In this document: one piece after another, positions 1-7,918 of the stretch
Numbering within the stretch: the first letter of the stretch is position 1
Layout of the letters: each line of letters opens with the position of its first letter
Assembly: GCA_013698305.1 (NCBI GenBank)
Contig: JACCVC010000246.1
Location: 1-21,742 of the forward strand
Origin: Chloroflexia bacterium
GTDB taxonomy: Bacteria; Chloroflexota; Chloroflexia; Thermomicrobiales; UBA6265
Direction: 5' to 3'
DNA: 21,742 nt
Made by a program: the position numbers and the translations under genes
The notes under the pieces: generated by a model
What the model saw: the letters and a program-made list of their open reading frames with translations, nothing else
What the model was told of the DNA's origin: nothing
Databases searched by the model: none

Positions 1-1
1 C

Positions 2-868
2 GCGTTTGAGCGTGGCGATGCGGTGCAGGCATTGGCGCTTCTCGAAACCAGCCTTGAGATGTTCCGTGAGATTGGCGACCCCGAAGGCACGGCGCTGGTG
101 CTCATGCGACTCGGATGGCTGGAGCGATCCCAGGGGCATGGAGCCACGGAGACGAAGCGCTTCATGGAAGGGATGGCGATTGCCCGGGAACGTCGCCTAT
201 CCAGCCTGATCGCGTGGACACAGCTGGGACAGGGAGCGGTCGCGCTGGATCGAGGCAATGTTGCCGATGCAGCGAGGGCATGGCGGGAGAGCCTGGCGTT
301 GGCGGCGGGAGTCCAGGACCACGTTGCGACCGCCACCATCCTTGACTGGTCAGCGCATCTCGCCTTTGCCGGCAATGCGGCGGCTGGGGCACGAGTGATC
401 GGCGCGGTTTGCGCGCTGCGGGACACACTCGAGGTTCCCAAACAAGCGTCCATGCGGGCTAGTCATGAGCGTCTCTATGACGCCCTTCAGGCAACGCTAG
501 GGACCGGAGAGTACACCAGTCATGTCAGGTCCGGAGCCGATCTGTCGCTCGACGCGGCGATTGCAGAGGCGAATGAAATCCTGTCCCTGGCAATGTCGCG
601 TGCCCAGGCCGAGAGTCCGATTGGTGTGCATGAGGCGTCGCGGTCTGCCCAACCCGGCTCCCCAACGAAAGCGCCTGCCGGACTGAGCTCCCGCGAGGTC
701 GAGGTGCTTCGGCTCGTTGCTCAGGGCTATTCCGATCAGGACATAGCGACCGCGCTGTTCATCAGCCGCCGGACCGCTTCAACGCATGTTCAGCATATCT
801 TCAACAAACTCGGCGTCTCCTCCCGCGCCGCCGCTGCCGCGTGGGCAGTGCATAACGGGTTGGCATGA
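2..868 (+). CDS. LuxR-family regulator with TPR region, C-terminal part (5' end outside window)
   Basis: The reading frame is open to the left edge, so the apparent GTG at 23 is internal and the gene starts upstream of the window. The visible 288 or so codons are helical repeats of the TPR type (leucine/alanine-rich helices) followed by a C-terminal LuxR/GerE helix-turn-helix at about 683-865. The core SSREVEVLRLVAQGYSDQD, then ISRRTASTHV and IFNKLGVSSR, is the four-helix NarL/FixJ-type DNA-binding fold. In this family (MalT/LAL-like regulators) the missing N-terminus normally holds an NB-ARC or AAA ATPase; that part is inferred. The TPR tail resembles the C-terminus of the SARP regulator at 2077-5142, including an RVIGAVCAL/RLYGAVEAF helix and a SLDAAIAEA/STDQAVAEA helix. 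The last codons and TGA stop lie inside a long palindrome. The regulated target is unknown. Confidence 0.88.
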   Translation, partial: AFERGDAVQALALLETSLEMFREIGDPEGTALVLMRLGWLERSQGHGATETKRFMEGMAIARERRLSSLIAWTQLGQGAVALDRGNVADAARAWRESLALAAGVQDHVATATILDWSAHLAFAGNAAAGARVIGAVCALRDTLEVPKQASMRASHERLYDALQATLGTGEYTSHVRSGADLSLDAAIAEANEILSLAMSRAQAESPIGVHEASRSAQPGSPTKAPAGLSSREVEVLRLVAQGYSDQDIATALFISRRTASTHVQHIFNKLGVSSRAAAAAWAVHNGLA

Positions 869-890
869 CGATCATGCCAACCCGTTATGC
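850..890. terminator. Perfect 19-bp inverted repeat across the LuxR stop codon
   Basis: Left arm 850-868 (GCATAACGGGTTGGCATGA) and right arm 872-890 are exact reverse complements around a 3-nt centre, CGA. The left arm contains the last six codons and the TGA stop. It sits between two convergent genes (stops at 868 and 933), so a bidirectional transcription end is the simplest reading. There is no T-tract on either side, so it is not a textbook intrinsic terminator. Confidence 0.6.
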
Positions 891-932
891 TTCAGATTAG
901 TGGCTCGATAAATTCAGGCCGCGATCAGGAGT

Positions 933-1907
933 TCACTCCCCGACTTGGATCACGGTGTACATACCGTAGTAGGCATGCGGTGTACCGTCGCTGACATCCG
1001 GGAAGAAACAGACCAGGCCGTGAGTACCCGCTTCCAGATCGACCTCGATCCAGATACTGGTGTCGGCGGATTGGGTTCCCGTAAATGTCACCGGCATGGT
1101 GTCTTCCTCAGGATCGATGTCGGAGTAGACCGGGGGTGCGCCCGACATCTCCGCCTGCATCTCTTCATCGAGGACGACGCCGATCTGTTCCTCGGTCGTG
1201 CCGTCCGGCAGCAGGACCCACCCGATGAAGTGCGGTTGGGCGCCGACGTTGTCGATCCGCACCACGTGGGATCCTGCCGTGAGCTCTCCCTCGCTCACCA
1301 TGATCAGGTACTCTCCCATCACCAGCGTGGCGGCTGCCTCTGGTTCGAGCAGGTTGTCTGGCATATCGCCGGTGACCTGGAAGATGACCGGCGATTGCGG
1401 CGCTTCCGGATCCTCACCCCACGCAATCCACTCGCCCGGCGTCAGGTCGACGACGACGTGTCCCGTCTGGCCCGAGAGCACACCGGTCCCCCCCGCATAG
1501 ATAGAATCAAACATCGCCGACGGTAAGGCTTCCTCGTGGTCGCCATGCGCGTCAGCGGCGCTCGGTGAGCCTTCCGGACTCGCCCCATCGGCTTCAGGAG
1601 GTGGACCCGCCAGTGCCGCCAACTCCGCCAGGACGTCCTCGGAGGAAGCGCCAACTGGCTGGATAAACCCAACACCGCCGCCGAACTCCACGTCGTCATC
1701 AACCGTGACGACGACCAGATAGCGCCCCGCATCCACCTGGTCGGGAATGCCTTCAATCGCCGACGTGGTGAGGGTGATAGACAACTCGGGCAGACCCAGC
1801 CCTGCGAGGCCACTTTCCGCTTGTGCGCCCTGAACCGCGGTTGCGGGAATCAACCCAAACATGAACAGCAGAATCAAGACAATCTTCGAAACATGCGTGC
1901 CAATCAT
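933..1907 (-). CDS. Secreted two-domain cupredoxin-like protein (hypothetical)
   Basis: The product is 324 aa. I chose the ATG at 1907 because GGGAGG lies 9 nt upstream and the protein then starts with a clear signal peptide (MIGTHVSKIVLILLFMFGLI, cleavage probably near ATAVQGAQA). The open frame extends upstream to 2255, but that part is Arg/Pro-rich and not protein-like. The mature protein appears to hold two similar beta-rich halves, about residues 40-180 and 195-324, joined through an acidic linker (about 100-127, with HGDHEE). Only the second half has potential metal ligands: His226 (AQPHFIGW), Cys300 (GLVCFFP), His311 and Met316 (H-x4-M). That order matches type-1 copper sites of the plastocyanin family, although the Cys-to-His gap (10 residues) is longer than usual. 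Function is unknown; extracellular copper binding or electron transfer is a hypothesis. The SARP regulator gene lies 169 nt upstream on the same strand. Confidence 0.75.
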   Translation of the reverse strand: MIGTHVSKIVLILLFMFGLIPATAVQGAQAESGLAGLGLPELSITLTTSAIEGIPDQVDAGRYLVVVTVDDDVEFGGGVGFIQPVGASSEDVLAELAALAGPPPEADGASPEGSPSAADAHGDHEEALPSAMFDSIYAGGTGVLSGQTGHVVVDLTPGEWIAWGEDPEAPQSPVIFQVTGDMPDNLLEPEAAATLVMGEYLIMVSEGELTAGSHVVRIDNVGAQPHFIGWVLLPDGTTEEQIGVVLDEEMQAEMSGAPPVYSDIDPEEDTMPVTFTGTQSADTSIWIEVDLEAGTHGLVCFFPDVSDGTPHAYYGMYTVIQVGE

Positions 1908-1921
1908 TCGCCTGTACCTCC

Positions 1922-1993
1922 CGCGGGTTGATCCCGCGTACTTCTGCCGTGACCGGACCATGCCGGTCATCGGGGCGAGTGACCAGTCGTCAC
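1922..1993 (-). promoter_or_regulatory. Structured 5' leader with three successive hairpins
   Basis: Three perfect inverted repeats lie in the 86 nt before the start at 1907. They are GTGAC/GTCAC (1979-1993, 5-nt loop), TGACCGG/CCGGTCA (1950-1969, 6-nt loop) and CGCGGG/CCCGCG (1922-1938, 5-nt loop). The last one abuts the GGGAGG ribosome binding site, so it could affect ribosome access. No known riboswitch class was recognised. Confidence 0.4.
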
Positions 1994-2076
1994 CCGCTAC
2001 GCACAGGGTAGTGAGCCAATGTTCCAAAAAGGTTCCAGGGGCGTTGGGCAGATTTCGCGGAGCGTTTTCTTTTCGG

Positions 2077-5000
2077 CTACCGAAGGATCGAGCGGGATGC
2101 GGCTCTGGCGCGAACGGGCGGTGTCGTGTCAATCGCTTGCGCGTCGTCGGCAAGGGCTTCAGCGACCGCCTGGTCGGTTGACCATCCACGACCCTGCGCC
2201 CTGGCGGCGGCAAATGCCGCATCACCCAATACCGCTCGCGCGGTGAGCTCGCCATCCGCGATCACGTCGTCGCTCGGATCCGGGTAGGCAACGCCGACCG
2301 TGTCACAGAACGCTTCGACGGCGCCGTAGAGCCGCGCCGCTCGCTCGGGGTTGCCCATCGCAGTGGCCAGCGACGCCAGCGCGCGGAGCACTCCGGCGAC
2401 GTTCGCATCGAGCCGGTGCTCACGAGACACCGTCAGGCTCTCTCGCAGAGTCGCTTCGGCGCGACTGTAATCACCGACATGCGTTATCACGACGCCCAGA
2501 CTGTACAGGTCCGCGGCGACCGCATACGCGTCACGAAGCCGGCGGACGATAACGAGTGAGTCTTCCAGGAGCGCAATCGCCGACTCAGTGTCACCTCGCT
2601 CGCGAGCCACCTCCGCCAGTGACGAGAGAATCGCCGCCTCTCCGCGGGAGTTCCCGGCGAGTTGATGCGCGCGAAGGGTTCTTATGAAGAGAGCCTCCGC
2701 CCCGTCCAGGTCCCCTCGATGGAGCCTGAGCGTGCCCAGCGCCTCCTCCAGGAGCGGGAGATTCCATGCATCGTGTGTGGATCTGGCCAGGGCGATCCCC
2801 TCCGCGAGGTACGCATCTGCCTCATCCAGCTCTCCAAATTGCCGCGCGATGTGCCCGAGTCCCAGCAGAGCGTCGGCCATGCCGCGCGTATCCCCAAGCG
2901 TTCGGCAGATTGTCAGGCCCTCCTCGGCGCAGGATCGTGCCCGAGTGAGGTCTTCCAGGAAGAACGAAAGCTCGCCGGCCGCGAAGAGCGCCTTCACCCG
3001 CGTCGCGAGATCAGTGGTCCGGCTCTCCGCGAGCGCTCGTTCGATCCAGTGACGGCCTTCGACGAGATATCCCCGCACGAACCAGAAGCGTCGAAGCTCA
3101 CTGGCCAACCGAATCGCCGTGTCCGTCTCGATCCGCCCGAGCGACCATTCCAGCGCCGCCCGGACATTGTCCAGCTCCGCTTCCAGCCGGTCCAGCCACA
3201 CGACCGCTCCTGATTCCATCAGCTGCGGCGCGGCCTCGTCGGCGAGCGCCATCGCCCATGCCGCATGGGATGCCCGAAGCGTTTCTTCCTCAGCCTTCGC
3301 AAGTAACTCGAGTCCGTACTCGCGGATGCTCTCCAACATCGTATAGCGGGCGCCGCTCGACTCGTCCGCCCGTTGCAGCAGACTGCGGACGACGAGCGCC
3401 TCGATTCCTTCATGGATGCTAGCGGAATCCGCCGTGCTCGCCAGCACCGACGCGGCGGCATCGCCGGTGAAGCTTCCGGCGAACACCGCCAACTGCCGGA
3501 ACAGCGTTTGCAACGGCGGCGAGAGCAGGTCATGGCTCCAGCCGATCGCATCTCGAAGCGTCTGCTGCCTGGCCGGAAGGTCGCGATAGCCACCGGCAAG
3601 GAGCGCAAACCGGTCGCTCAACCCGGCCAGCAACTCCTCTGGCGACATCGCGCGCACCTGTGCGGCGGCCAACTCGATCGCCAGCGGCAGCCCGTCCAGT
3701 CGCTGGCAGATCGTGGCGATGGTGACGGCGTTGTCGTCGGTCAGCACGAAGCTTGGCCACACCGCGTGGGCGCGATGCAGGAACAACTGGACCGATTCGT
3801 ATCGCAACATGCCACGGCTGCTTTTAGGCTGCGGTGAACGAGGGACGGAGAGCGCGTCAAGCGCCATCTCGTGCTCGGCGCGGAGTTGCAACGGCTCGCG
3901 ACTGGTGACGAGGACCTTCAGTCCAGCCGCCCCATCGAGCAGTGTCGCGATCTGCGGGGCAGCGTCGAGCACATGCTCGAAATTGTCCAGCACCAGCAAG
4001 AGCTCGCGATGCTGGAGTGCCGCCTGGATCGTCTCCTCAACCAGAAGCCGCCCGCTTTCGGGCAGCCCCAATGCGCGAGCGATGGCGGGGAAGACCAGCG
4101 AGTGGTCGCCGAGCGGCGCGAGTGGGACGAAGCAGACTCCGTCGTCGACGTCATCGGCGACGTGCCGGGCGACCTCCTGCGCCAGACGAGTCTTGCCAAC
4201 TCCGCCCGGACCCGTCAGCGTCACCATCCGGGTGTCGGGGGTAAAGAGCAGATCCTGCAGCCGTTCGATTTCGCGTACCCGACCGATGAGGCGATTCGGT
4301 GGGGCGGGAACTCGTGCATTTGGCCGGATCGCGATCCTTGCGAGTGGCAGCGACACCGGCGCCGTCGCAAGCGCCTCGATCTCGTCTGCCAGCCGTTGCG
4401 TCTCTTCTTCCGGTTCGGTGTCGAGCTCGTCCCGGAGCGTGTCACGCCCGCGTCGAAACCAACGCATCGCGTCGTCACGCCGGCCCGCGGCGGCGAGTGA
4501 CTGCATGACGGTCCGCAGCGCCACTTCGTCGGTGGCATCCTGATGCAGCAGGCGCTCGAGGATGGGAACGGTGGCGAGTGGCTCGCCGGCCTGGAGATCG
4601 AGCGCAGCGAGGTCCAGCACGGCACGTCGATACTGGACCCGAAGGCGATCTCGCGGGGCATCGAGCCATTCCGTGTATGGGTCGTCAACCAGCAGGTCGT
4701 CGCCATAGAGCGCCAAAGCATCGCGCAGCCCTGACCGGGTCGCATGGGCTGGCGCGGAGCGGGCCGACGCCAGGTTCGCCTCGAACGCCTCGGTGTCGAT
4801 CCACAGGCCAGCGTGATCGAGCAACGCGATGGACTCGGCGCCGACCTCCAGCCAGGCCGACGCCCGACCGGACCGCAACTCGGGCTCGAGCACCCGTCGC
4901 AGGGCATGGACCGCCTTTCGCAGCGACTGTTCGGCGGAGCCCGGCGTCGCGTCGGGCCAGAGCAGATCAAGCACGCGGTCTCGCGGCAACCGGCGCCCCG

Positions 5001-5142
5001 GCGTGACCAGCAGCAGCAGGAGCAGCGACCGAGCGGCGCGGCGCGGCCACGCCCGATCCGGGATGGTCCTGTCGTCGACCACAAGCCTGAAGGAGCCGAG
5101 CATATGCGCGCGTAGCGAGAAGACAACTTCAGCCGCGTCCAC
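2077..5142 (-). CDS. SARP-type transcriptional regulator with NB-ARC ATPase and TPR domains
   Basis: The product is 1021 aa, starting at a GTG; an ATG at 5103 (residue 14) is the alternative but has no visible ribosome binding site. Domains in order are as follows. An OmpR-like winged helix spans about residues 12-100 (LGSFRLVVDD, LWPD, AEQSLRKAVHALRRVL). A bacterial transcriptional activator domain spans about 108-255. An NB-ARC/STAND ATPase begins near 283 (NRLIGRVREIERL), with Walker A GPGGVGKT at 311-318, Walker B LLLVLDNFEH at 381-390, VLVTSREPL at 410-418 and GLPLA at 484-488. TPR helices run from about 690 to 960. This matches AfsR/SARP-type signal-sensing activators in which ATP and ligand binding control DNA binding. 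It is transcribed divergently from the kinase at 5460 and lies upstream of the secreted cupredoxin-like gene, which is a candidate target by position only. Confidence 0.9.
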   Translation of the reverse strand: MDAAEVVFSLRAHMLGSFRLVVDDRTIPDRAWPRRAARSLLLLLLVTPGRRLPRDRVLDLLWPDATPGSAEQSLRKAVHALRRVLEPELRSGRASAWLEVGAESIALLDHAGLWIDTEAFEANLASARSAPAHATRSGLRDALALYGDDLLVDDPYTEWLDAPRDRLRVQYRRAVLDLAALDLQAGEPLATVPILERLLHQDATDEVALRTVMQSLAAAGRRDDAMRWFRRGRDTLRDELDTEPEEETQRLADEIEALATAPVSLPLARIAIRPNARVPAPPNRLIGRVREIERLQDLLFTPDTRMVTLTGPGGVGKTRLAQEVARHVADDVDDGVCFVPLAPLGDHSLVFPAIARALGLPESGRLLVEETIQAALQHRELLLVLDNFEHVLDAAPQIATLLDGAAGLKVLVTSREPLQLRAEHEMALDALSVPRSPQPKSSRGMLRYESVQLFLHRAHAVWPSFVLTDDNAVTIATICQRLDGLPLAIELAAAQVRAMSPEELLAGLSDRFALLAGGYRDLPARQQTLRDAIGWSHDLLSPPLQTLFRQLAVFAGSFTGDAAASVLASTADSASIHEGIEALVVRSLLQRADESSGARYTMLESIREYGLELLAKAEEETLRASHAAWAMALADEAAPQLMESGAVVWLDRLEAELDNVRAALEWSLGRIETDTAIRLASELRRFWFVRGYLVEGRHWIERALAESRTTDLATRVKALFAAGELSFFLEDLTRARSCAEEGLTICRTLGDTRGMADALLGLGHIARQFGELDEADAYLAEGIALARSTHDAWNLPLLEEALGTLRLHRGDLDGAEALFIRTLRAHQLAGNSRGEAAILSSLAEVARERGDTESAIALLEDSLVIVRRLRDAYAVAADLYSLGVVITHVGDYSRAEATLRESLTVSREHRLDANVAGVLRALASLATAMGNPERAARLYGAVEAFCDTVGVAYPDPSDDVIADGELTARAVLGDAAFAAARAQGRGWSTDQAVAEALADDAQAIDTTPPVRARAASRSILR

Positions 5143-5459
5143 GGTCCAAAACCACCCTTCTCACGATGATGTGGCGGATCGACTGTACACCAGATGTCGT
5201 GCCGTCGCTGTCAAGCGTGCTGTGAAAAAACCCCGAAACGCTCCAGTGGCCGTCATCGTGATCTCACCCTCATAACGTTCATTATCCAGTGTTCTACCAG
5301 ATTGCCAACGACGGACACACGCAGGCGGAACACCGCGCATCGATTCCCGTCAGTGACCCGGACCATCTCTGGCATGGAAATTGATCGGCAGATGGGTCAG
5401 ATACACTCCCGTGGGACGTCCGGAATGGCAACGGCGGCTCGTCAATCGGTGATCAAAGA
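5143..5459. promoter_or_regulatory. Divergent intergenic region between SARP regulator and histidine kinase
   Basis: This 317-nt gap must carry promoters for both divergent genes. On the minus strand a perfect TTGACA lies at 5209-5214; the best -10 candidate, TGTACA, is 19 nt further on, which is a long spacing. On the plus strand TTGATC (5381-5386) and TACACT (5402-5407) are only 15 nt apart. Neither is strong. No convincing small gene or RNA was seen. Confidence 0.3.
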
Positions 5460-7796
5460 ATGGATGAAGGTAACGTGCGTACCGGGCAAGCGTGGAACCC
5501 AGATGTCGTCGACGCGATCCAGCAGCCTATCCTGATGTTGCAATCGGATGGGTTGATCGCGTTCGCGAATGCTTCCTGGCGTGCCTACACCGGCCTTACC
5601 CGCGTTGGCTCGCCTGGGTACGGTTGCACCGTCGCCGTTCATCCTGACGACGTTGCGGCGGCCCATGCCCTGTGGCTGCTGGCCGCGAAAACAGATGATG
5701 TTCACCAGATCGAATATCGCCTGCGCCGCGCCGATGGCGCGTACCGGTGGCATCTTGCCAGCGTTGTGCCTATTCATACCGAGGATCATCCCGTGGATTG
5801 GTGGGCCGTCAGCCTGATCGACATCGACGAGCGGCGTCGAACCGAAGAAGCGCTTCGCGAGGTAGAAGTCCGCTATCGAGAAGTGGTGGATCACGCCGAC
5901 GACATTGTGTACACCCTCGATCTTGATGGGTATGTCCAGGCCGTTAACCCGGCGGTCGAGCGGGTGTTGGGCTACCGGCCGGAGGATCTCATTGGCACGC
6001 TTATCGACGCGCTGATCGTGCCCGACCAGCAGGACCTGTCTCACCGCATGCTGGACCGCAAGCTGGCTGGGGCGGATCGTAGCGCGTACGAGCTTGACGT
6101 CCTCAGCAGCGACGGTCGACGGGTGACGCTCGATGTCAACACCCGTCTCGCCATCTCCCCGGACCGTCCGACCGTCATTCATGGCATCGCGCGGGATATC
6201 AGCGCTCGTCGTGAACGCTCCAGGCAGGTTGAGTTGAGCGCGGCGGTAGGATCGGCGCTCATCGCCCAGCGACCTCTGGCGGAGCAGCTCGACCAATGCA
6301 TGCGGGCGGTAGTCGAACATCTCGACGCCGCCTTCGCGCGCGTCTGGAGCGTCGATGAATCAGAACCCGATGTTCTAATGCTACGCGCCAGCGCGGGGAT
6401 GTACACCCACCTCGACGGCCAGCATGGTCGGATTCGCGTCGGTGAGTATAAGATCGGGCGGATTGCCTCCGAACGAAAACCGCATCTGTCCAACACCGTG
6501 GTCAGCGACGAGGAGGTCAGCGACAAGGAGTGGGCGCGGCGGGAAGGGATGGTCTCGTTTGCCGGGTACCCGCTCGTCGTCGGCGAGCGTCTGCTCGGCG
6601 TGATGGGCCTGTTCGCCAGACATCCGCTTGATCGAACGACGCTGTCGATCCTGGGCTCGATCGTGAACGCGATCGCGGTCGGGATCGATCGGGATCGGGC
6701 CGACCGGGCCCAGCGGTCGATGCTTGAGCGGGAGCGGACCGCCCGGCTTTGGGCGGAGGCGACGGAGATCCGCTACCGTGAGTTGTTCGAAGGCGTAGCG
6801 GATGCGATCATCGTCACTGATGCCAACCGTCAGTTTCAGGACGCGAACACGGCGGCGATAGCGCTACTCGGATACGAACGCGACGAGTTGCTCCAGTTCC
6901 GGGTGGAGGATATCGTCGCTTCAGATACTGACACGACAAGGACTGAGTTCTCTCGATTCAGCAATGATGGCATCTGGCAGGGAGAACTTAAGCTTCGCCG
7001 CAAGGACGGGTCGGTTGTGCCGGTGGAAGCGCGTGCCGCGATCGTGGAACTCCCGGATGGGCTGGTCTACCTGTCAGCGATTCGTGACATCACCGAGCGA
7101 AACCACCTCGAACGATTGCAGCGGGACTTCATGGCGATGGTGACGCACGACCTGCGAACGCCGCTCACCTCAATCAAGGGCTGGTCGCAGATGCTCCGGC
7201 GGCGGCATGACGATGCGCGCACCCAGCGAACGATCGAGAGGGTGTTGGCGCAGGTGGACCAGATGGAGCGATTGATCAACGACCTCGCCGACCTGTTGCG
7301 GGACGAGGCCGGCGAACTGCGGCTTCGCCTGGAACCGGTTGATCTGGCCGAGGCGGCGCGGCGCCAGGTGGCGTTCGCGCGGGAGCAGACCGATCACCAC
7401 GACATCCAGCTTGAGACGCCGGAGGCGTCAGTGGTAGGTGATTGGGACCGGCGGCGCGTCGAGCAGGTGTGCCAGAATCTGCTGATGAATGCACTGAAGT
7501 ACAGTCCCGACGGCGGCGACGTCACCGTCCGCGTCGAGGTTGTCGACGGCGAGGCAAGATTGATGGTGATCGACAAAGGGGTGGGAATATCGCCGGAGAA
7601 TGTCTCGCTGTTGTTCAAGCGATTCTACCGGGCGGACGTCACCGGCGCGGGCGGTCTGGGGCTAGGGTTGCACGTCTCGGAGATGCTCGTCCGCGCCCAC
7701 GGCGGGCGGATCTGGGCCACGTCGAACCCTGGTGAGGGCAGCACCTTCACCGTCGCCCTGCCGCTCGGCGATTTTGATGAGAGTGTCATCACGTAG
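5460..7796 (+). CDS. Soluble PAS-PAS-GAF-PAS sensor histidine kinase
   Basis: The product is 778 aa with no membrane segment. The domains are PAS 1 (about residues 12-125, ending DIDERRRTEEAL), PAS 2 (about 135-252, ending ARDISARRER), GAF (about 258-412) and PAS 3 (about 432-548, ending IRDITERNHL). The HisKA dimerisation domain carries the phospho-acceptor His563 (MVTHDLRTPLTSIKGW). The HATPase domain has the N box around Asn677 (NLLMNALKYSPDGG), the G1 box DKGVG (705-709) and the G2 box GLGLGL (732-737). All kinase motifs are intact. It would autophosphorylate and pass phosphate to a response regulator, but none is encoded next to it, so the partner is elsewhere. PAS/GAF ligands (redox, gas, haem or small molecule) cannot be read from the sequence. 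The ATG at 5460 has no strong ribosome binding site. Confidence 0.93.
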   Translation: MDEGNVRTGQAWNPDVVDAIQQPILMLQSDGLIAFANASWRAYTGLTRVGSPGYGCTVAVHPDDVAAAHALWLLAAKTDDVHQIEYRLRRADGAYRWHLASVVPIHTEDHPVDWWAVSLIDIDERRRTEEALREVEVRYREVVDHADDIVYTLDLDGYVQAVNPAVERVLGYRPEDLIGTLIDALIVPDQQDLSHRMLDRKLAGADRSAYELDVLSSDGRRVTLDVNTRLAISPDRPTVIHGIARDISARRERSRQVELSAAVGSALIAQRPLAEQLDQCMRAVVEHLDAAFARVWSVDESEPDVLMLRASAGMYTHLDGQHGRIRVGEYKIGRIASERKPHLSNTVVSDEEVSDKEWARREGMVSFAGYPLVVGERLLGVMGLFARHPLDRTTLSILGSIVNAIAVGIDRDRADRAQRSMLERERTARLWAEATEIRYRELFEGVADAIIVTDANRQFQDANTAAIALLGYERDELLQFRVEDIVASDTDTTRTEFSRFSNDGIWQGELKLRRKDGSVVPVEARAAIVELPDGLVYLSAIRDITERNHLERLQRDFMAMVTHDLRTPLTSIKGWSQMLRRRHDDARTQRTIERVLAQVDQMERLINDLADLLRDEAGELRLRLEPVDLAEAARRQVAFAREQTDHHDIQLETPEASVVGDWDRRRVEQVCQNLLMNALKYSPDGGDVTVRVEVVDGEARLMVIDKGVGISPENVSLLFKRFYRADVTGAGGLGLGLHVSEMLVRAHGGRIWATSNPGEGSTFTVALPLGDFDESVIT

Positions 7797-7866
7797 GGGC
7801 TGATCCTGTATCAGCCCGCAGTCGTGGGAACGACCATTCGGGCGGACACAGTGGTCTGCCCCTACG
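7792..7866. repeat. Nested inverted-repeat element of the GCCCCTACG family
   Basis: Outer 9-bp arms CGTAGGGGC (7792-7800) and GCCCCTACG (7858-7866) are perfect. Inside are a perfect 8-bp hairpin, GGGCTGAT/ATCAGCCC (7797-7817, loop CCTGT), and an imperfect one, GGGCGGAC/GTCTGCCC (7840-7861). The left outer arm overlaps the kinase stop codon TAG (7794-7796). It lies between convergent genes and may end transcription of the kinase gene, although no T-tract follows. Confidence 0.6.
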
Positions 7867-7897
7867 CAATGCCGTAGGCGGATCACCTGCTCAGCAA

Positions 7898-7918
7898 CTG
7901 GGCTCGGTGTTAGCCCAG
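7898..7918 (-). terminator. Short hairpin at the phoX stop codon
   Basis: A perfect 7-bp stem, CTGGGCT/AGCCCAG with a 7-nt loop, overlaps the TAA stop of the phosphatase gene (7910-7912). It could help end transcription on the minus strand. There is no T-tract, so this is tentative. Confidence 0.35.

Noticed and set aside
1908..2255. N-terminal extension of the cupredoxin-like protein up to 2255
   Set aside because: The extension overlaps the end of the SARP gene, is Arg/Pro-rich, and would place the signal peptide at residue 117. The ATG at 1907 has a strong ribosome binding site.
5202..5240. Strong sigma-70 promoter for the SARP gene from the perfect TTGACA
   Set aside because: No good -10 hexamer lies at 16-18 nt; the best is at 19 nt and GC-rich surroundings make chance matches likely, so it is kept only as a weak note.
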